Assembly: GCA_022652485.1 (NCBI GenBank)
Contig: JALCRK010000005.1
Location: 51,452 to 115,451, forward strand
DNA from: Sphingobium sp.
Lineage (GTDB): Bacteria; Pseudomonadota; Alphaproteobacteria; Sphingomonadales; Sphingomonadaceae
Length of the DNA: 64,000 bases
Direction of reading: 5' to 3'
The notes under the pieces: model-generated
What the model was told of the DNA's origin: nothing
What the model saw: only the letters and a program-made list of their open reading frames with translations
The model's database searches: none
Part shown: positions 40,432-49,537 of the stretch, one piece after another
Layout of the letters: each line of letters begins with the position of its first letter
Position numbering within the stretch: the stretch's first letter is position 1
Made by a program: the position numbers and the translations under genes

Positions 40432-42114
40432 TCAGCGCGTCAGCTTCTTGTAAGCGAGGCTGGTCGGCCTGTCCGCCGCATCGCCGAGGCGGCGGCGCTT
40501 GTCCTCCTCGTAAGATTCGAAGTTGCCCTCGAACCATTCGACATGGCTGTTGCCCTCGAATGCGAGGATGTGCGTCGCAAGGCGGTCGAGGAAGAAGCGG
40601 TCGTGGCTGATCACCACGGCGCAGCCCGCGAAATTCTCGATCGCGTCTTCGAGAGCACCCAGCGTCTCCACGTCGAGGTCGTTGGTCGGCTCGTCGAGCA
40701 GCAGCACGTTGCCGCCCGTCTTCAGCATCTTCGCCATGTGGACGCGATTGCGCTCACCGCCCGAGAGCTTGCCGACATTCTTCTGCTGGTCCTGCCCCTT
40801 GAAGTTGAACGCGCCGACATAGGCGCGCGTGCTCATATCATGGCCGTTGACTTTCATATAATCCAAGCCGTCGGAGATTTCCTCCCAGACGTTCTTCGAT
40901 CCATCGAGATGGTCGCGGCTCTGGTCGACATAGCCCAGATGCACGGTCGAGCCGATCTCGACGCTGCCTGTGTCGGGCTTTTCCTTGCCCGTCAGAATCT
41001 TGAACAGCGTCGATTTGCCCGCGCCGTTCGGCCCGATCACGCCGACGATGCCGCCCGGCGGCAGGGTGAAGCTCAAATCCTCGAACAGCAGCTTGTCACC
41101 ATAGGCCTTGGAGATGTTCTTGACCTCGATGACCTTGCCGCCCAGCCGCTCCGGCACCTGAATGACGATCTGCGCCTTGCCGGGGGTGCGGTTTTCCTGC
41201 GCGGCAACGAGTTGCTCGAACTTGGCGATACGTGCCTTGGATTTGGTCTGGCGGCCTTTCGGGCCCTGCCGGATCCACTCCAGCTCTTCCTTGATCGCCT
41301 TCTGGCGGCCCGATTCCTCGCGCTCTTCCTGCTCCAGCCGCTTGGACTTCTTCTCCAGATAGGTGGAGTAGTTGCCCTCGTAGGGGTAATATTTTCCGCG
41401 ATCCAGCTCGAGGATCCAGCCGACCACATTGTCGAGGAAATAGCGGTCGTGGGTGATCATCAGTACCGCGCCCGCATATTCCTTCAGATGATTTTCCAGC
41501 CATTCGACGCTCTCGGCATCCAGATGGTTGGTCGGCTCGTCGAGCAGCAGGATCGAGGGTTTCTGGATCAGAAGCCGCGTCAGCGCGATGCGGCGCTTTT
41601 CGCCACCAGAGAGCTTGTCCACACTCCAGTCGCCGGGCGGACAGCAGAGTGCTTCCATCGCGATTTCGAGCTGGTTGTCGAGCGTCCAGCCATCGACGGC
41701 GTCGATCTGCTCTTGCAGCGTGCCCATTTCCTCCATTAGCGCATCGAAATCGACATCCTCCGGCGGATCGGCCATGATCATGCTGATCTCGTTGAAGCGA
41801 TCGAGCTTGTCCGCGATCTCACGCGCGCCGTCCTTCACGTTTTCGAGCACGGTCTTGGTCGGGTCCAGCTCCGGTTCCTGCTCCAGATAACCGACTGTGA
41901 TATTCTCACCCGGCCATGCCTCGCCGGTGAAATCGGTGTCGATGCCCGCCATGATCTTGATCAGCGTCGATTTGCCCGCACCGTTGGGGCCGACGATGCC
42001 GATTTTCGCGCCGAAATAGAATTGCAGGTTAATGTTGTTCAAAACCGGCTTTTGCGCGCCGGGGAAGGATTTGGTCATGCCTTTCATGACATAGGCATAT
42101 TGCGCACCGCTCAT
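40432..42114 (-). CDS. ettA: Energy-dependent translational throttle protein EttA (ABC-F)
   Basis: EttA binds the ribosomal E site and gates early elongation according to the ATP/ADP ratio. The 560-residue protein has two ABC domains, each with Walker A GPNGAGKSTL, signature LSGGE and Walker B LLLDEPTN. The linker between them is rich in Arg, Lys and Glu. There are no membrane segments. The gene stands between mltB and the 278-base region before the Ala/Asn-rich lipoprotein. Confidence 0.95.
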   Translation of the reverse strand: MSGAQYAYVMKGMTKSFPGAQKPVLNNINLQFYFGAKIGIVGPNGAGKSTLIKIMAGIDTDFTGEAWPGENITVGYLEQEPELDPTKTVLENVKDGAREIADKLDRFNEISMIMADPPEDVDFDALMEEMGTLQEQIDAVDGWTLDNQLEIAMEALCCPPGDWSVDKLSGGEKRRIALTRLLIQKPSILLLDEPTNHLDAESVEWLENHLKEYAGAVLMITHDRYFLDNVVGWILELDRGKYYPYEGNYSTYLEKKSKRLEQEEREESGRQKAIKEELEWIRQGPKGRQTKSKARIAKFEQLVAAQENRTPGKAQIVIQVPERLGGKVIEVKNISKAYGDKLLFEDLSFTLPPGGIVGVIGPNGAGKSTLFKILTGKEKPDTGSVEIGSTVHLGYVDQSRDHLDGSKNVWEEISDGLDYMKVNGHDMSTRAYVGAFNFKGQDQQKNVGKLSGGERNRVHMAKMLKTGGNVLLLDEPTNDLDVETLGALEDAIENFAGCAVVISHDRFFLDRLATHILAFEGNSHVEWFEGNFESYEEDKRRRLGDAADRPTSLAYKKLTR

Positions 42115-42392
42115 GGGGGGTCAGCTCCGCTGGAACAGGTTGTGGAATGGATCGCCGCGCGTTAGCCCAGCTGGCCGCCAATGGCAAACGCCTTCATAGC
42201 GCCAAACGTAAACCCGCTTGCACTAAAATAAAACCTATGTAGTAGAGAACCGTTCGTCGCGCGATTCTTAAGAGCTGTGCGGTGGCAAAAAAAAGTTGAT
42301 TTAATGAGTTGATGCGTTAATTCGGTGCGCTCGCATGTGTAGAACTGCCTAAGGTTTGCATGAGCGAGACACGCTATTGGGAGCCTAACAAG

Positions 42393-42599
42393 ATGAAGAA
42401 GATCGCTGTTGTTTTTGCCACGGCTGGCCTGCTCGCTGTCGCTGCTTGCGGCAAGAAGCCGGAAGAAGCTGCTAACAACGCTGCAAACGTCGTCGACAAC
42501 GCCGCAAATGCCGTTGAGAACGCCGCTGCCAACGTTTCGAACGCTGCTGACAACGCTGCTAACGTTGCTGGCAACGCTGCCGAGAACGCCGCGCACTAA
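42393..42599 (+). CDS. Small Ala/Asn-rich lipoprotein
   Basis: This 68-residue product has a lipoprotein signal (KKIAVVFATAGLLAVAAC) with Cys19, then the remainder is a low-complexity run of Ala, Asn, Val and Glu in short NAAN/NAAE units. The spacing of Ala suggests a long helix, in the manner of Lpp or entericidin-like proteins. I start at ATG 42393, behind GGGAG 8 bases upstream, not at ATG 42360. A strong terminator follows. The 278 bases before it (42115-42392) hold no other frame I can support; they are AT-richer and probably contain the promoter. Confidence 0.8.
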   Translation: MKKIAVVFATAGLLAVAACGKKPEEAANNAANVVDNAANAVENAAANVSNAADNAANVAGNAAENAAH

Positions 42600-42626
42600 T
42601 TAGCGCGCGCTTCGGCGTACAAATCA

Positions 42627-42657
42627 GGCGGGATGGCTTCAGCCTCCCGCCTTTTTT
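42627..42657 (+). terminator. Rho-independent terminator after the small lipoprotein gene
   Basis: GGCGGGA (42627-42633) pairs with TCCCGCC (42645-42651), with GGCT and AGCC extending the stem inward, followed by TTTTTT (42652-42657). Confidence 0.88.
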
Positions 42658-42663
42658 ATTGCC

Positions 42664-43293
42664 TCAAGCCGGGGAACGAGCTGGCTGCCAGCGGCGCGCC
42701 AGCAGGAGAATTGCGGCGCCCTCGATCCACCCGCACACCACATCGCTCGGCCAGTGAACGCCCAGCCACACGCGGGAAATACCGATCATCCCGATGAGCG
42801 CAAGAGCCACGGCTGACCCTGCCCGCGACGGCCACAGCATCGCCAGCGCCCCCAGAAAAACAGCATTGCCCGAGGCATGGCCACTTGGGAAACTGTAGGT
42901 CATCGTCGGATCAAGATGCGCGAGGATCTCAGGCCGCGCGGCCGCGAACAAGTGCTTGAGCGCCGTATTCAGCAGCATGGCGATCAGGCTGACAGCCGCC
43001 AGCCACAGCCATTGCCGCCCCAGTCCGCGCCACATCATAGCGAGAGCGAGCACACCCAGCATGAGAAGGCGGCCGGACACATCTGCCACCCTGCTCAGCG
43101 CGATGGCAAAGGGCGTGAGCAGCGAACCGCCCCCGCTGCGCGCATCGCCTGTCGCCTGCATCAGCGCGTGGTCGACGGCTTCGAACACCCCGCGCCCCTG
43201 GAGCCATCCACAAGCCACCACCAAAAACAGCATAGCCAGGCCGGCGGCTTCCGGGCCATAGCGGCGCGTCTCAGATATGAAGCGCGCGCCCAT
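42664..43293 (-). CDS. PAP2-family membrane phosphatase
   Basis: This 209-residue protein has five or six membrane segments and the PAP2 phosphatase signature: KHLFAAARP, then YSFPSGHASGNAVF and SRVWLGVHWPSDVV. Such enzymes dephosphorylate lipids, for example undecaprenyl pyrophosphate or phosphatidic acid. The ATG at 43293 lies inside the end of lpdA, overlapping it by 23 bases, so it may be the last gene of the pdhC-lpdA operon. The substrate is not predictable. Confidence 0.88.
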   Translation of the reverse strand: MGARFISETRRYGPEAAGLAMLFLVVACGWLQGRGVFEAVDHALMQATGDARSGGGSLLTPFAIALSRVADVSGRLLMLGVLALAMMWRGLGRQWLWLAAVSLIAMLLNTALKHLFAAARPEILAHLDPTMTYSFPSGHASGNAVFLGALAMLWPSRAGSAVALALIGMIGISRVWLGVHWPSDVVCGWIEGAAILLLARRWQPARSPA

Positions 43294-44683
43294 AGGCTGC
43301 GAGCACGCTTTCGTGCATCGATTCCGAAATGGTCGGATGCGGGAAGACCGTGTGCATCAGCTCGGCTTCCGTGGTCTCCAGCGTCTTGCCGATGGTGAAG
43401 CCCTGGATCATCTCGGTCACTTCCGCGCCGATCATATGCGCACCGAGCAGCTCGCCCGTCGCCTCATCGAACACGGTCTTGATGAACCCTTCTGCCTCGC
43501 CCAGCGCGATGGCCTTGCCGTTGCCGATGAACGGAAACGTCCCGACCTTAACCTTGTATCCGGCTTCCTTCGCCTTGGCTTCGGTCAGGCCGACGCTGGC
43601 GATCTGCGGGTGGCAGTAGGTGCAGCCGGGAATGTTGCGCACATCCATCGCGTGAGGATGCACATCCTTGTTACCCAGCGCTTGCGCGATGGCTTCCGCC
43701 GCGATTACGCCCTCATGGCTCGCCTTGTGCGCCAGCCACGGCGGCGCGGTGATGTCGCCGATTGCCCAGATGCCCTCGACATTGGTGCGGCAGAGGCCAT
43801 CCGTCTTGATATGGCCTTTCACCTGTTCGATGCCCAGCGCCTCCAGCCCGATATTCTCGGAATTGGGGACGATGCCGACGGCGACGATGCAATGGCTGTA
43901 TTCGCCGGAGACGATCTTGCCGTCCTTGCCCTTGATCTTCGCCGAAACGCCGGTCGCGGACGTTTTCAGTTCCTCGACCCCCGCCCCGGTCATGATCGTC
44001 ATGCCCTGCTTGGTGAGCGCCTTTTCGAGGAAGGCGGAGACATCGGCATCCTCGACAGGGACGACGCGATCCATCATCTCTACGACCGTCACGTCCGCGC
44101 CCATGTCGTTATAGAAGCTCGCAAACTCGATGCCGATCGCGCCCGAACCGATCACCAGCAACTTGCTCGGCATTTCCGGCGGCGTCATGGCGTGGCGATA
44201 GGTCCAGATGCGCTTGCCGTCGGCAGGCGCGAACGGCAGATCGCGCGCCCGCGCACCGGTCGCGATGATGATATGCCGCGCGGAGAGCGTTTCCATCCCC
44301 TTCTCGCCTGTCACCTCAAGCTGGCCTTTGCCCTTCAGTGTGCCGACACCCATATGCACGGCGATCTTGTTCTTCTTCATCAGGTGGGTGACGCCCTGAT
44401 TGAGCTGCTTCGCCACGCCGCGCGAGCGCTTCACCACCGCCTCGATATCGGCGCTGATCTTCTCCGCCGCGAGGCCATAGGCGGAAGCGTGCTGCATATA
44501 ATGATAGATCTCTGCCGAGCGCAGCAGCGCCTTCGTGGGGATGCAGCCCCAGTTCAGACAGATGCCGCCCAGATTCTCCCGCTCGACGATCGCTGTCTTG
44601 AGGCCCAGTTGCGCCGCTCGGATCGCCGCGACATAGCCGCCGGGGCCGGAGCCGAGAACGATAAGGTCGTACATCTCGCTCAT
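43271..44683 (-). CDS. lpdA: Dihydrolipoyl dehydrogenase (E3)
   Basis: The E3 subunit reoxidises lipoyl groups with FAD and NAD. The 470-residue protein has the FAD site [12 protein letters not shown], the redox disulphide Cys42-Cys47 in [13 protein letters not shown], an NAD-binding region [12 protein letters not shown] and the C-terminal His-Glu pair region [10 protein letters not shown]. Its start overlaps the pdhC stop as ATGA, so it is the E3 of the pyruvate dehydrogenase complex. The E1 genes are not adjacent. Confidence 0.95.
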   Translation of the reverse strand: MSEMYDLIVLGSGPGGYVAAIRAAQLGLKTAIVERENLGGICLNWGCIPTKALLRSAEIYHYMQHASAYGLAAEKISADIEAVVKRSRGVAKQLNQGVTHLMKKNKIAVHMGVGTLKGKGQLEVTGEKGMETLSARHIIIATGARARDLPFAPADGKRIWTYRHAMTPPEMPSKLLVIGSGAIGIEFASFYNDMGADVTVVEMMDRVVPVEDADVSAFLEKALTKQGMTIMTGAGVEELKTSATGVSAKIKGKDGKIVSGEYSHCIVAVGIVPNSENIGLEALGIEQVKGHIKTDGLCRTNVEGIWAIGDITAPPWLAHKASHEGVIAAEAIAQALGNKDVHPHAMDVRNIPGCTYCHPQIASVGLTEAKAKEAGYKVKVGTFPFIGNGKAIALGEAEGFIKTVFDEATGELLGAHMIGAEVTEMIQGFTIGKTLETTEAELMHTVFPHPTISESMHESVLAAYGRALHI

Positions 44684-45975
44684 GCCAGCATCCCCAAAGG
44701 CTTTTCAACAAGTTCGCGGAAAGCGCTCATCAGTCGCGCGCCGTCCGCACCGTCGATCGCGCGGTGATCAAAGCTGCCGGTGGCGCTCATCACGGTCGCG
44801 ATGCCGAGCGCATCGTCGATCACATAAGGCCGCTTCTCGCCCGCTCCGATGGCCATGATCATCGCCTGCGGGGGGTTGATGACGGCCTCGAACTGCTTGA
44901 TGCCCATCATCCCCATGTTGGAAAGGCTGGCCGTGCCGCCCTGATATTCCTGCGGTTGCAACTTGCCCTCTTTCGCACGCGCGGCAAGATCTGCCATTTC
45001 GGTCGAGATCGCTGAAACGCTCTTGTCGTTCGCGCCCTTGATGATCGGCGTGATGAGGCCCGAAGGGATCGACACGGCGACGGAAATGTCCGCGCGGCTG
45101 AATTGCAGCATCTGGTCGCCCGCGAACTGCACATTGCACTCCGGCACGATCATCAGTGATTGCGCCAGCGCCTTGATGAGCAGATCGTTGACAGAGAGCT
45201 TGACGCCCCGGCTGGCGAGCGAGGCATTGAGCTCCGTACGCAGCTTGAGAAGCGCATCAAGGCGGACATCGACGGTGAGGTAGATATGCGGCACGGTCTG
45301 CTTCGATTCCGTCAGGCGCCGCGCGATGGTCTTGCGCATGTTCGAGAGCTTGATCGCCTCGTGCGGGATGCCGAAATCCTGCGCCGCGATGGGAGCTGGT
45401 GCTGGAGCAGCGGCAGCAGCCGGAGCAGACGTCGCTATCGCAACCGCCGGAGCGGGCGCGACGCCAGCAGCGGCCTCGACATCCACCTTCACGATCCGGC
45501 CATTGGGGCCGGTGCCGGTGAGCGTCGCGAGATCGATGTTCCGCGCCTTTGCAAGGCGGCGGGCGATAGGCGAGGCCTTGACCCGGTTGCCCGATGCGAC
45601 GGGTGCGATAGCTGGCGTGGGCACGGGCGCTGGGGCAGGCACAGGTGCGGCCACCGGCGCGACGGGCGCGGGTGCGGGGGCTGGGCTCGGCTCGGGAGCG
45701 GCCTTCGCGACGGGAGCCGGAGCGGTGGTGCCCCCCTCGCCCGCCATCACCGCTATCACGGTGCCAACCTTCACGCCCTCCGTTCCCGCAGGCACGACGA
45801 TTTGCCCGATGACACCTTCGTCGACCGCCTCGAACTCCATCGTTGCCTTGTCGGTCTCGATTTCGGCGAGCAGATCGCCGGACTGTACGGTGTCACCTTC
45901 CTTCACCAGCCATTTGGCAAGCGTGCCCTCCTCCATGGTGGGCGAAAGCGCGGGCATTTTGATTTCGATCGACAT
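44680..45975 (-). CDS. pdhC: Pyruvate dehydrogenase E2 (dihydrolipoamide acetyltransferase)
   Basis: E2 transfers acetyl groups to CoA. The 431-residue protein has one lipoyl domain with Lys43 in [10 protein letters not shown]. An Ala/Pro-rich linker follows, then the E1/E3-binding domain ([18 protein letters not shown]), a second Ala/Pro linker and the catalytic domain with [14 protein letters not shown] and [13 protein letters not shown]. The [16 protein letters not shown] start is typical of the alphaproteobacterial pyruvate complex. Only E2, E3 and PAP2 are together here. Confidence 0.93.
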   Translation of the reverse strand: MSIEIKMPALSPTMEEGTLAKWLVKEGDTVQSGDLLAEIETDKATMEFEAVDEGVIGQIVVPAGTEGVKVGTVIAVMAGEGGTTAPAPVAKAAPEPSPAPAPAPVAPVAAPVPAPAPVPTPAIAPVASGNRVKASPIARRLAKARNIDLATLTGTGPNGRIVKVDVEAAAGVAPAPAVAIATSAPAAAAAPAPAPIAAQDFGIPHEAIKLSNMRKTIARRLTESKQTVPHIYLTVDVRLDALLKLRTELNASLASRGVKLSVNDLLIKALAQSLMIVPECNVQFAGDQMLQFSRADISVAVSIPSGLITPIIKGANDKSVSAISTEMADLAARAKEGKLQPQEYQGGTASLSNMGMMGIKQFEAVINPPQAMIMAIGAGEKRPYVIDDALGIATVMSATGSFDHRAIDGADGARLMSAFRELVEKPLGMLA

Positions 45976-46053
45976 AGGCTATGCTACCGTTCTTTGAGGA
46001 GTGCTTTGGAACTGCTCCACTGATCCGACGCGGGGAAACTCTGGTCAACCATA

Positions 46054-46082
46054 TTGCATCAAAATAAGTAGAATCATTTAAT
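46054..46082 (+). promoter_or_regulatory. Candidate promoter of the universal stress protein gene
   Basis: TTGCAT (46054-46059) and TTTAAT (46077-46082) are separated by 17 bases, in an AT-rich stretch. The predicted start would leave a leader of about 25 bases before the ATG at 46114, including AAGGAGAG (46098-46105). Confidence 0.45.
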
Positions 46083-46113
46083 TTTGGCACATTTTATAAG
46101 GAGAGATGTGCAA

Positions 46114-46569
46114 ATGAGAACCTATCTGGTTATCATGGACGAAAGCCCGGAGGCGGAAAAGGCCATCCACTTCGCCGCGCGCCGAGCCGCCAAGACCGGC
46201 GGCGGCGTCCATATCGTCGCTGTGACACCCCCCGCCGATTTCGTGCAATGGGGCGGTGTGCAGGCGACGATGGACGAGGAAGCGCGTCAGCGCGCCGAGC
46301 AGATGGTGATGGGCCTTGCCGGAACCCTGATGCAGGAATCCGGCATCCGCCCGATCATCACCGTGCGCAGCGGCGAGCCGATCCCCATCATCCGCGCGAT
46401 ATTGAAGGAAGACGCGACCATCGCCGCCCTGGTGCTCGCGGCGGCGGCAAACGGCATTCCCGGCCCGCTCGTAGCGCACTTTACCGGCGGAGAAGCGGGC
46501 AAGATGCCCTGCCCGATCATGATTGTGCCGGGCGGATTGAGCAGGGAGGAGATGGAAAGGTTAAGTTGA
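46114..46569 (+). CDS. Universal stress protein (UspA family)
   Basis: This 151-residue protein has the UspA fold. It opens YLVIMDESPEAEKAIHFAARRA, then HIVAVTPP, and closes with LVLAAAANGIPGP and KMPCPIMIVPG. The nucleotide-binding GxxG is present as GIPG, but the following glycine-serine of ATP-binding members is not clear. The start at 46114 follows a strong AAGGAGAG; the longer frame to 46084 is not needed. It is followed 7 bases later by a UPF0126 gene, so they are likely cotranscribed. Confidence 0.9.
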   Translation: MRTYLVIMDESPEAEKAIHFAARRAAKTGGGVHIVAVTPPADFVQWGGVQATMDEEARQRAEQMVMGLAGTLMQESGIRPIITVRSGEPIPIIRAILKEDATIAALVLAAAANGIPGPLVAHFTGGEAGKMPCPIMIVPGGLSREEMERLS

Positions 46570-46576
46570 TATCGCC

Positions 46577-47194
46577 ATGAACGAGCACATAGAGAGCCTT
46601 GCCATATGGCTCAACCTTGCCGGGATATCGGTTTTTGCCGCATCGGGGGCACTGGCAGCGGCGCGCAAGCGTCTGGATTTCATAGCGGCATGGTTCTTTG
46701 CGCTCGTCACCGCGACAGGGGGCGGCACCTTGCGAGATCTGTTGATAGATGTGCCGGTATTCTGGCTGTTTGACCCGACACCAGTGGTTCTTTGCACGAT
46801 AGTCGCCATATTGGTCTGGGCGGTTCCCTTGCGCTGGTGGCCGGACCGCACACTCGAATGGCTCGACGCTGCCGGCTTGGCGGCCTATTCGGTCTATGGA
46901 GCGAGCAAGGCGCTACACTTTGGCGTTTCACCTATTCCAGCGGTTGCTGCCGGGGTGATTACAGCCTGCATCGGCGGCGTTATCCGGGATATTACGGCGG
47001 GCATACCCTCGGTATTGGTGCGGAACGAGATTTACGTCACCGCGTCCCTGCTTGCCGCGATGCTCTACGTCCTTCTCACAACCTCCGGCATCGCCGCACC
47101 CTGGTCGTCGACGATAGGGTTTGTCGCAGGCTTTTCCCTGCGTGCTGCCGCCATTCACTGGCGCATGGCCTTGCCCCTGCATCGCGGGCATTAA
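46577..47194 (+). CDS. UPF0126/YadS-type membrane protein (TRIC-channel family)
   Basis: This 205-residue protein has six or seven membrane segments and the duplicated family signature, with TGGGTLRDLLI in the first half and CIGGVIRDITAG in the second. The family is related to TRIC cation channels, and some bacterial members are amino-acid or ion transporters. No substrate can be assigned here. It lies 7 bases after the universal stress gene and converges with rnr. Confidence 0.87.
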   Translation: MNEHIESLAIWLNLAGISVFAASGALAAARKRLDFIAAWFFALVTATGGGTLRDLLIDVPVFWLFDPTPVVLCTIVAILVWAVPLRWWPDRTLEWLDAAGLAAYSVYGASKALHFGVSPIPAVAAGVITACIGGVIRDITAGIPSVLVRNEIYVTASLLAAMLYVLLTTSGIAAPWSSTIGFVAGFSLRAAAIHWRMALPLHRGH

Positions 47195-47205
47195 CCCGTC
47201 CAGGC

Positions 47206-49503
47206 CTATCGCCGCTTGACCGGCCCGCGTTTGCTGCTCGTATGCCGGATATTCGCCGGTCTGCCGCGACGATGGATCGGTCTCGGAGGTTTCCCCGCGC
47301 CGCCCCGGCCGCGCCCATTGCCGCGCAAACTAAACTCCGGCCCATCGGGCAGCTCGAACCGCAATGATCCGCCCACCGGGTCCGCCTCCGCCAGCCGCAG
47401 GTCAATCTCCTGCCCGACATGAAAGCGCGTACCGGTCTGCTCGCCGATCAGCGCGCGGTGCGTCTCGTCGAAATGGAACCGCTCCACCCCCAGCATCGAC
47501 ACCGGCACCAGCCCGTCTCCCCCCAGCCCGTCGACCGAGGCGAAGAAGCCGAAGCTCTGCACCCCGGTAATCCGCGTCTTCATCACTTCGCCCACATGTT
47601 CGGACAGATAGGCAGCGACATAACGATCGACCGTCTCGCGTTCCGCCTCCATCGCGCGGCGTTCGCACTGGCTGATGAGATCGCCCACCCGAGCCATGTG
47701 GTTATAGTCCTCCTGGCTCAACGCCGTGACAGGCGGCAGGGAGTCGCCCTTGGGCGCGGGCATTTCGAGATCGAACGCACCCACCAGCGAGCGGTGCACC
47801 AAAAGATCCGAATAGCGACGGATCGGCGAGGTGAAATGCGCGTAGCTGCCCAGTGCGAGGCCAAAATGCCCGGCATTCTGCGGGCTGTAATAGGCCTGGG
47901 TCTGGCTGCGCAGGATCTGTTCCATAATGATGGGCCGAGCCTCATGATCCACGAGGCGCTCAATCAGGCGGTTGAAGATCGTCGGCGTGATCACCTGCCC
48001 CAGCGCGAAGCCGATATCGTAGGTGGCGAGATATTCCTTCAGGGCCACGAGCTTTTCCCGGCTGGGCGGCTCGTGGACGCGATACATCACCGGCGCCTTG
48101 CGGCTCTCCAGCGCCTTTGCCGCCGCGACATTGGCGGCGATCATATAATCCTCGATCAGCATGTGCGCATCCAGGCGCTCACGCACCGCGACGCTCATGA
48201 TCCGCCCGGCCTCGTCCAGCACCACGCGCCGTTCGGGCAGATCCAGCTCCAGCGGGGCGCGTTTATGCCGCGCCTTCGCCAGCACCGCCCAACAGGCCCA
48301 GAGGGGGCGGAGCGCGGCTTCGGTGAGGTCATGCGGCCTGGTGCCGTCAATCGCCGCTTGCGCGTCCTCATAGGGAATGTTTGCCGCCACGCGGATGATC
48401 GCGCGGGAGAAGCGCCAGCTCTTCATCACCCCCTTGGCGTCGAACGTCATGTGGCAGGCCATCGCCGCGCGATCCTGCCCCGCGCGCAGCGAGCACATGT
48501 CGGACGAGAGCGCATGGGGCAGCATCGGCACCACAAGGTCCGGGAAATAGACGCTGTTGCCGCGCTTTCGCGCTTCCCGGTCCAGCGCGCTGCCGGGGCG
48601 AACGTAATAGCTCACATCCGCAATCGCCACGATGGCGCGGAAGCCGCCTGCATTCGCGGGGTCGTCGTCGGACGCGGCCCAGACGGCGTCGTCGAAATCC
48701 CGCGCATCCACCGGGTCTATCGCGACGATCGGCAGATGGCGCAGATCCTCGCGCTTGTCGGCATGGAGCGGAAGCGCGGAGACCGCGTTCGCTTCTCCCT
48801 CAACACTGTCCGAAAACACATGCGGGATGCCATATTTATGGATCGCGATGAGGCTGAAGCTCTTGGGCGCAAATGGATCGCCCAACACCATCGCCACCCG
48901 CGCGGTGACTTTGGGCGGCCGCCCACTCGCCTCGCACAGCACGAGGTCGCCCACGGAAGCCCCGCCCAGATCCGCGATAAGCGTCGCGTGGCGGATGCGC
49001 TTGTCGACGGGTTTCAGCCAGAAGCGGTCATTCTCCCCCTTCTCCACCACGCCCAGGAGCTGCTCCTCCGCCTTGGAGAGCTTCTTCATCGGGTGAGCCA
49101 CCAGCCCCTTCCCGGCATCTTCCGTCCGCGCGAGGAAGCGATCGCCGATCCCCAGCGCGCCATGTTTCTTGCCGCGCTCGATCACGCGCAGCTTGGGCGG
49201 GGGGATGCCTTCCGCCTCCCATCGTTCCGGCACCGCGATCGCCTGTCCGCCATCCACCTCGACCACGCGCAGCACGGTGACGCGCGGCACGCCGCCCATC
49301 TTGTGAAACGCCCTGCCCGGCCCGATGTCGATCAGCCCTTCGTCGGCCATGTCCTTGAGCAAGCCCTTGAGCAGGATCTTGTCCTGCGCGTGCAGACCGA
49401 ACGCCTTGGCGATCTCGCGCTTGCCCACGGCCGAGCTGCTGCTTTCGATGAATTCGAGGATCTGCTGCCGCGTGGGCATACCGGGGCGGGTGTTTCGGGC
49501 CAT
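47206..49503 (-). CDS. rnr: Ribonuclease R
   Basis: RNase R is a 3'-to-5' exoribonuclease that can pass through RNA structure. The 765-residue protein has an N-terminal winged helix, cold-shock-like RNA-binding domains, the RNB catalytic domain with IDPVDARDFDDAVWAA (the Asp cluster) and YFPDLVVPMLPHALSSD, and a C-terminal S1 domain. A basic tail rich in Arg and Lys ends the protein. I start at ATG 49503; the frame continues 9 codons to a TTG. It is not obviously in an operon with its neighbours. Confidence 0.95.
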   Translation of the reverse strand: MARNTRPGMPTRQQILEFIESSSSAVGKREIAKAFGLHAQDKILLKGLLKDMADEGLIDIGPGRAFHKMGGVPRVTVLRVVEVDGGQAIAVPERWEAEGIPPPKLRVIERGKKHGALGIGDRFLARTEDAGKGLVAHPMKKLSKAEEQLLGVVEKGENDRFWLKPVDKRIRHATLIADLGGASVGDLVLCEASGRPPKVTARVAMVLGDPFAPKSFSLIAIHKYGIPHVFSDSVEGEANAVSALPLHADKREDLRHLPIVAIDPVDARDFDDAVWAASDDDPANAGGFRAIVAIADVSYYVRPGSALDREARKRGNSVYFPDLVVPMLPHALSSDMCSLRAGQDRAAMACHMTFDAKGVMKSWRFSRAIIRVAANIPYEDAQAAIDGTRPHDLTEAALRPLWACWAVLAKARHKRAPLELDLPERRVVLDEAGRIMSVAVRERLDAHMLIEDYMIAANVAAAKALESRKAPVMYRVHEPPSREKLVALKEYLATYDIGFALGQVITPTIFNRLIERLVDHEARPIIMEQILRSQTQAYYSPQNAGHFGLALGSYAHFTSPIRRYSDLLVHRSLVGAFDLEMPAPKGDSLPPVTALSQEDYNHMARVGDLISQCERRAMEAERETVDRYVAAYLSEHVGEVMKTRITGVQSFGFFASVDGLGGDGLVPVSMLGVERFHFDETHRALIGEQTGTRFHVGQEIDLRLAEADPVGGSLRFELPDGPEFSLRGNGRGRGGAGKPPRPIHRRGRPANIRHTSSKRGPVKRR

Positions 49504-49537
49504 AGACCTCGCTACCCTGCTTATCGGCAAAAGAGAA

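Noticed and set aside
42360..42392. Upstream ATG as start of the small lipoprotein
   Set aside because: It would put 11 charged and polar residues before the lipoprotein signal; ATG 42393 has a ribosome-binding site and gives a normal signal peptide.
46084..46110. TGGCAC motif upstream of the universal stress gene as a sigma-54 promoter
   Set aside because: The GC at the -12 position is missing at the correct spacing, while a -35/-10 pair at 46054-46082 fits better.
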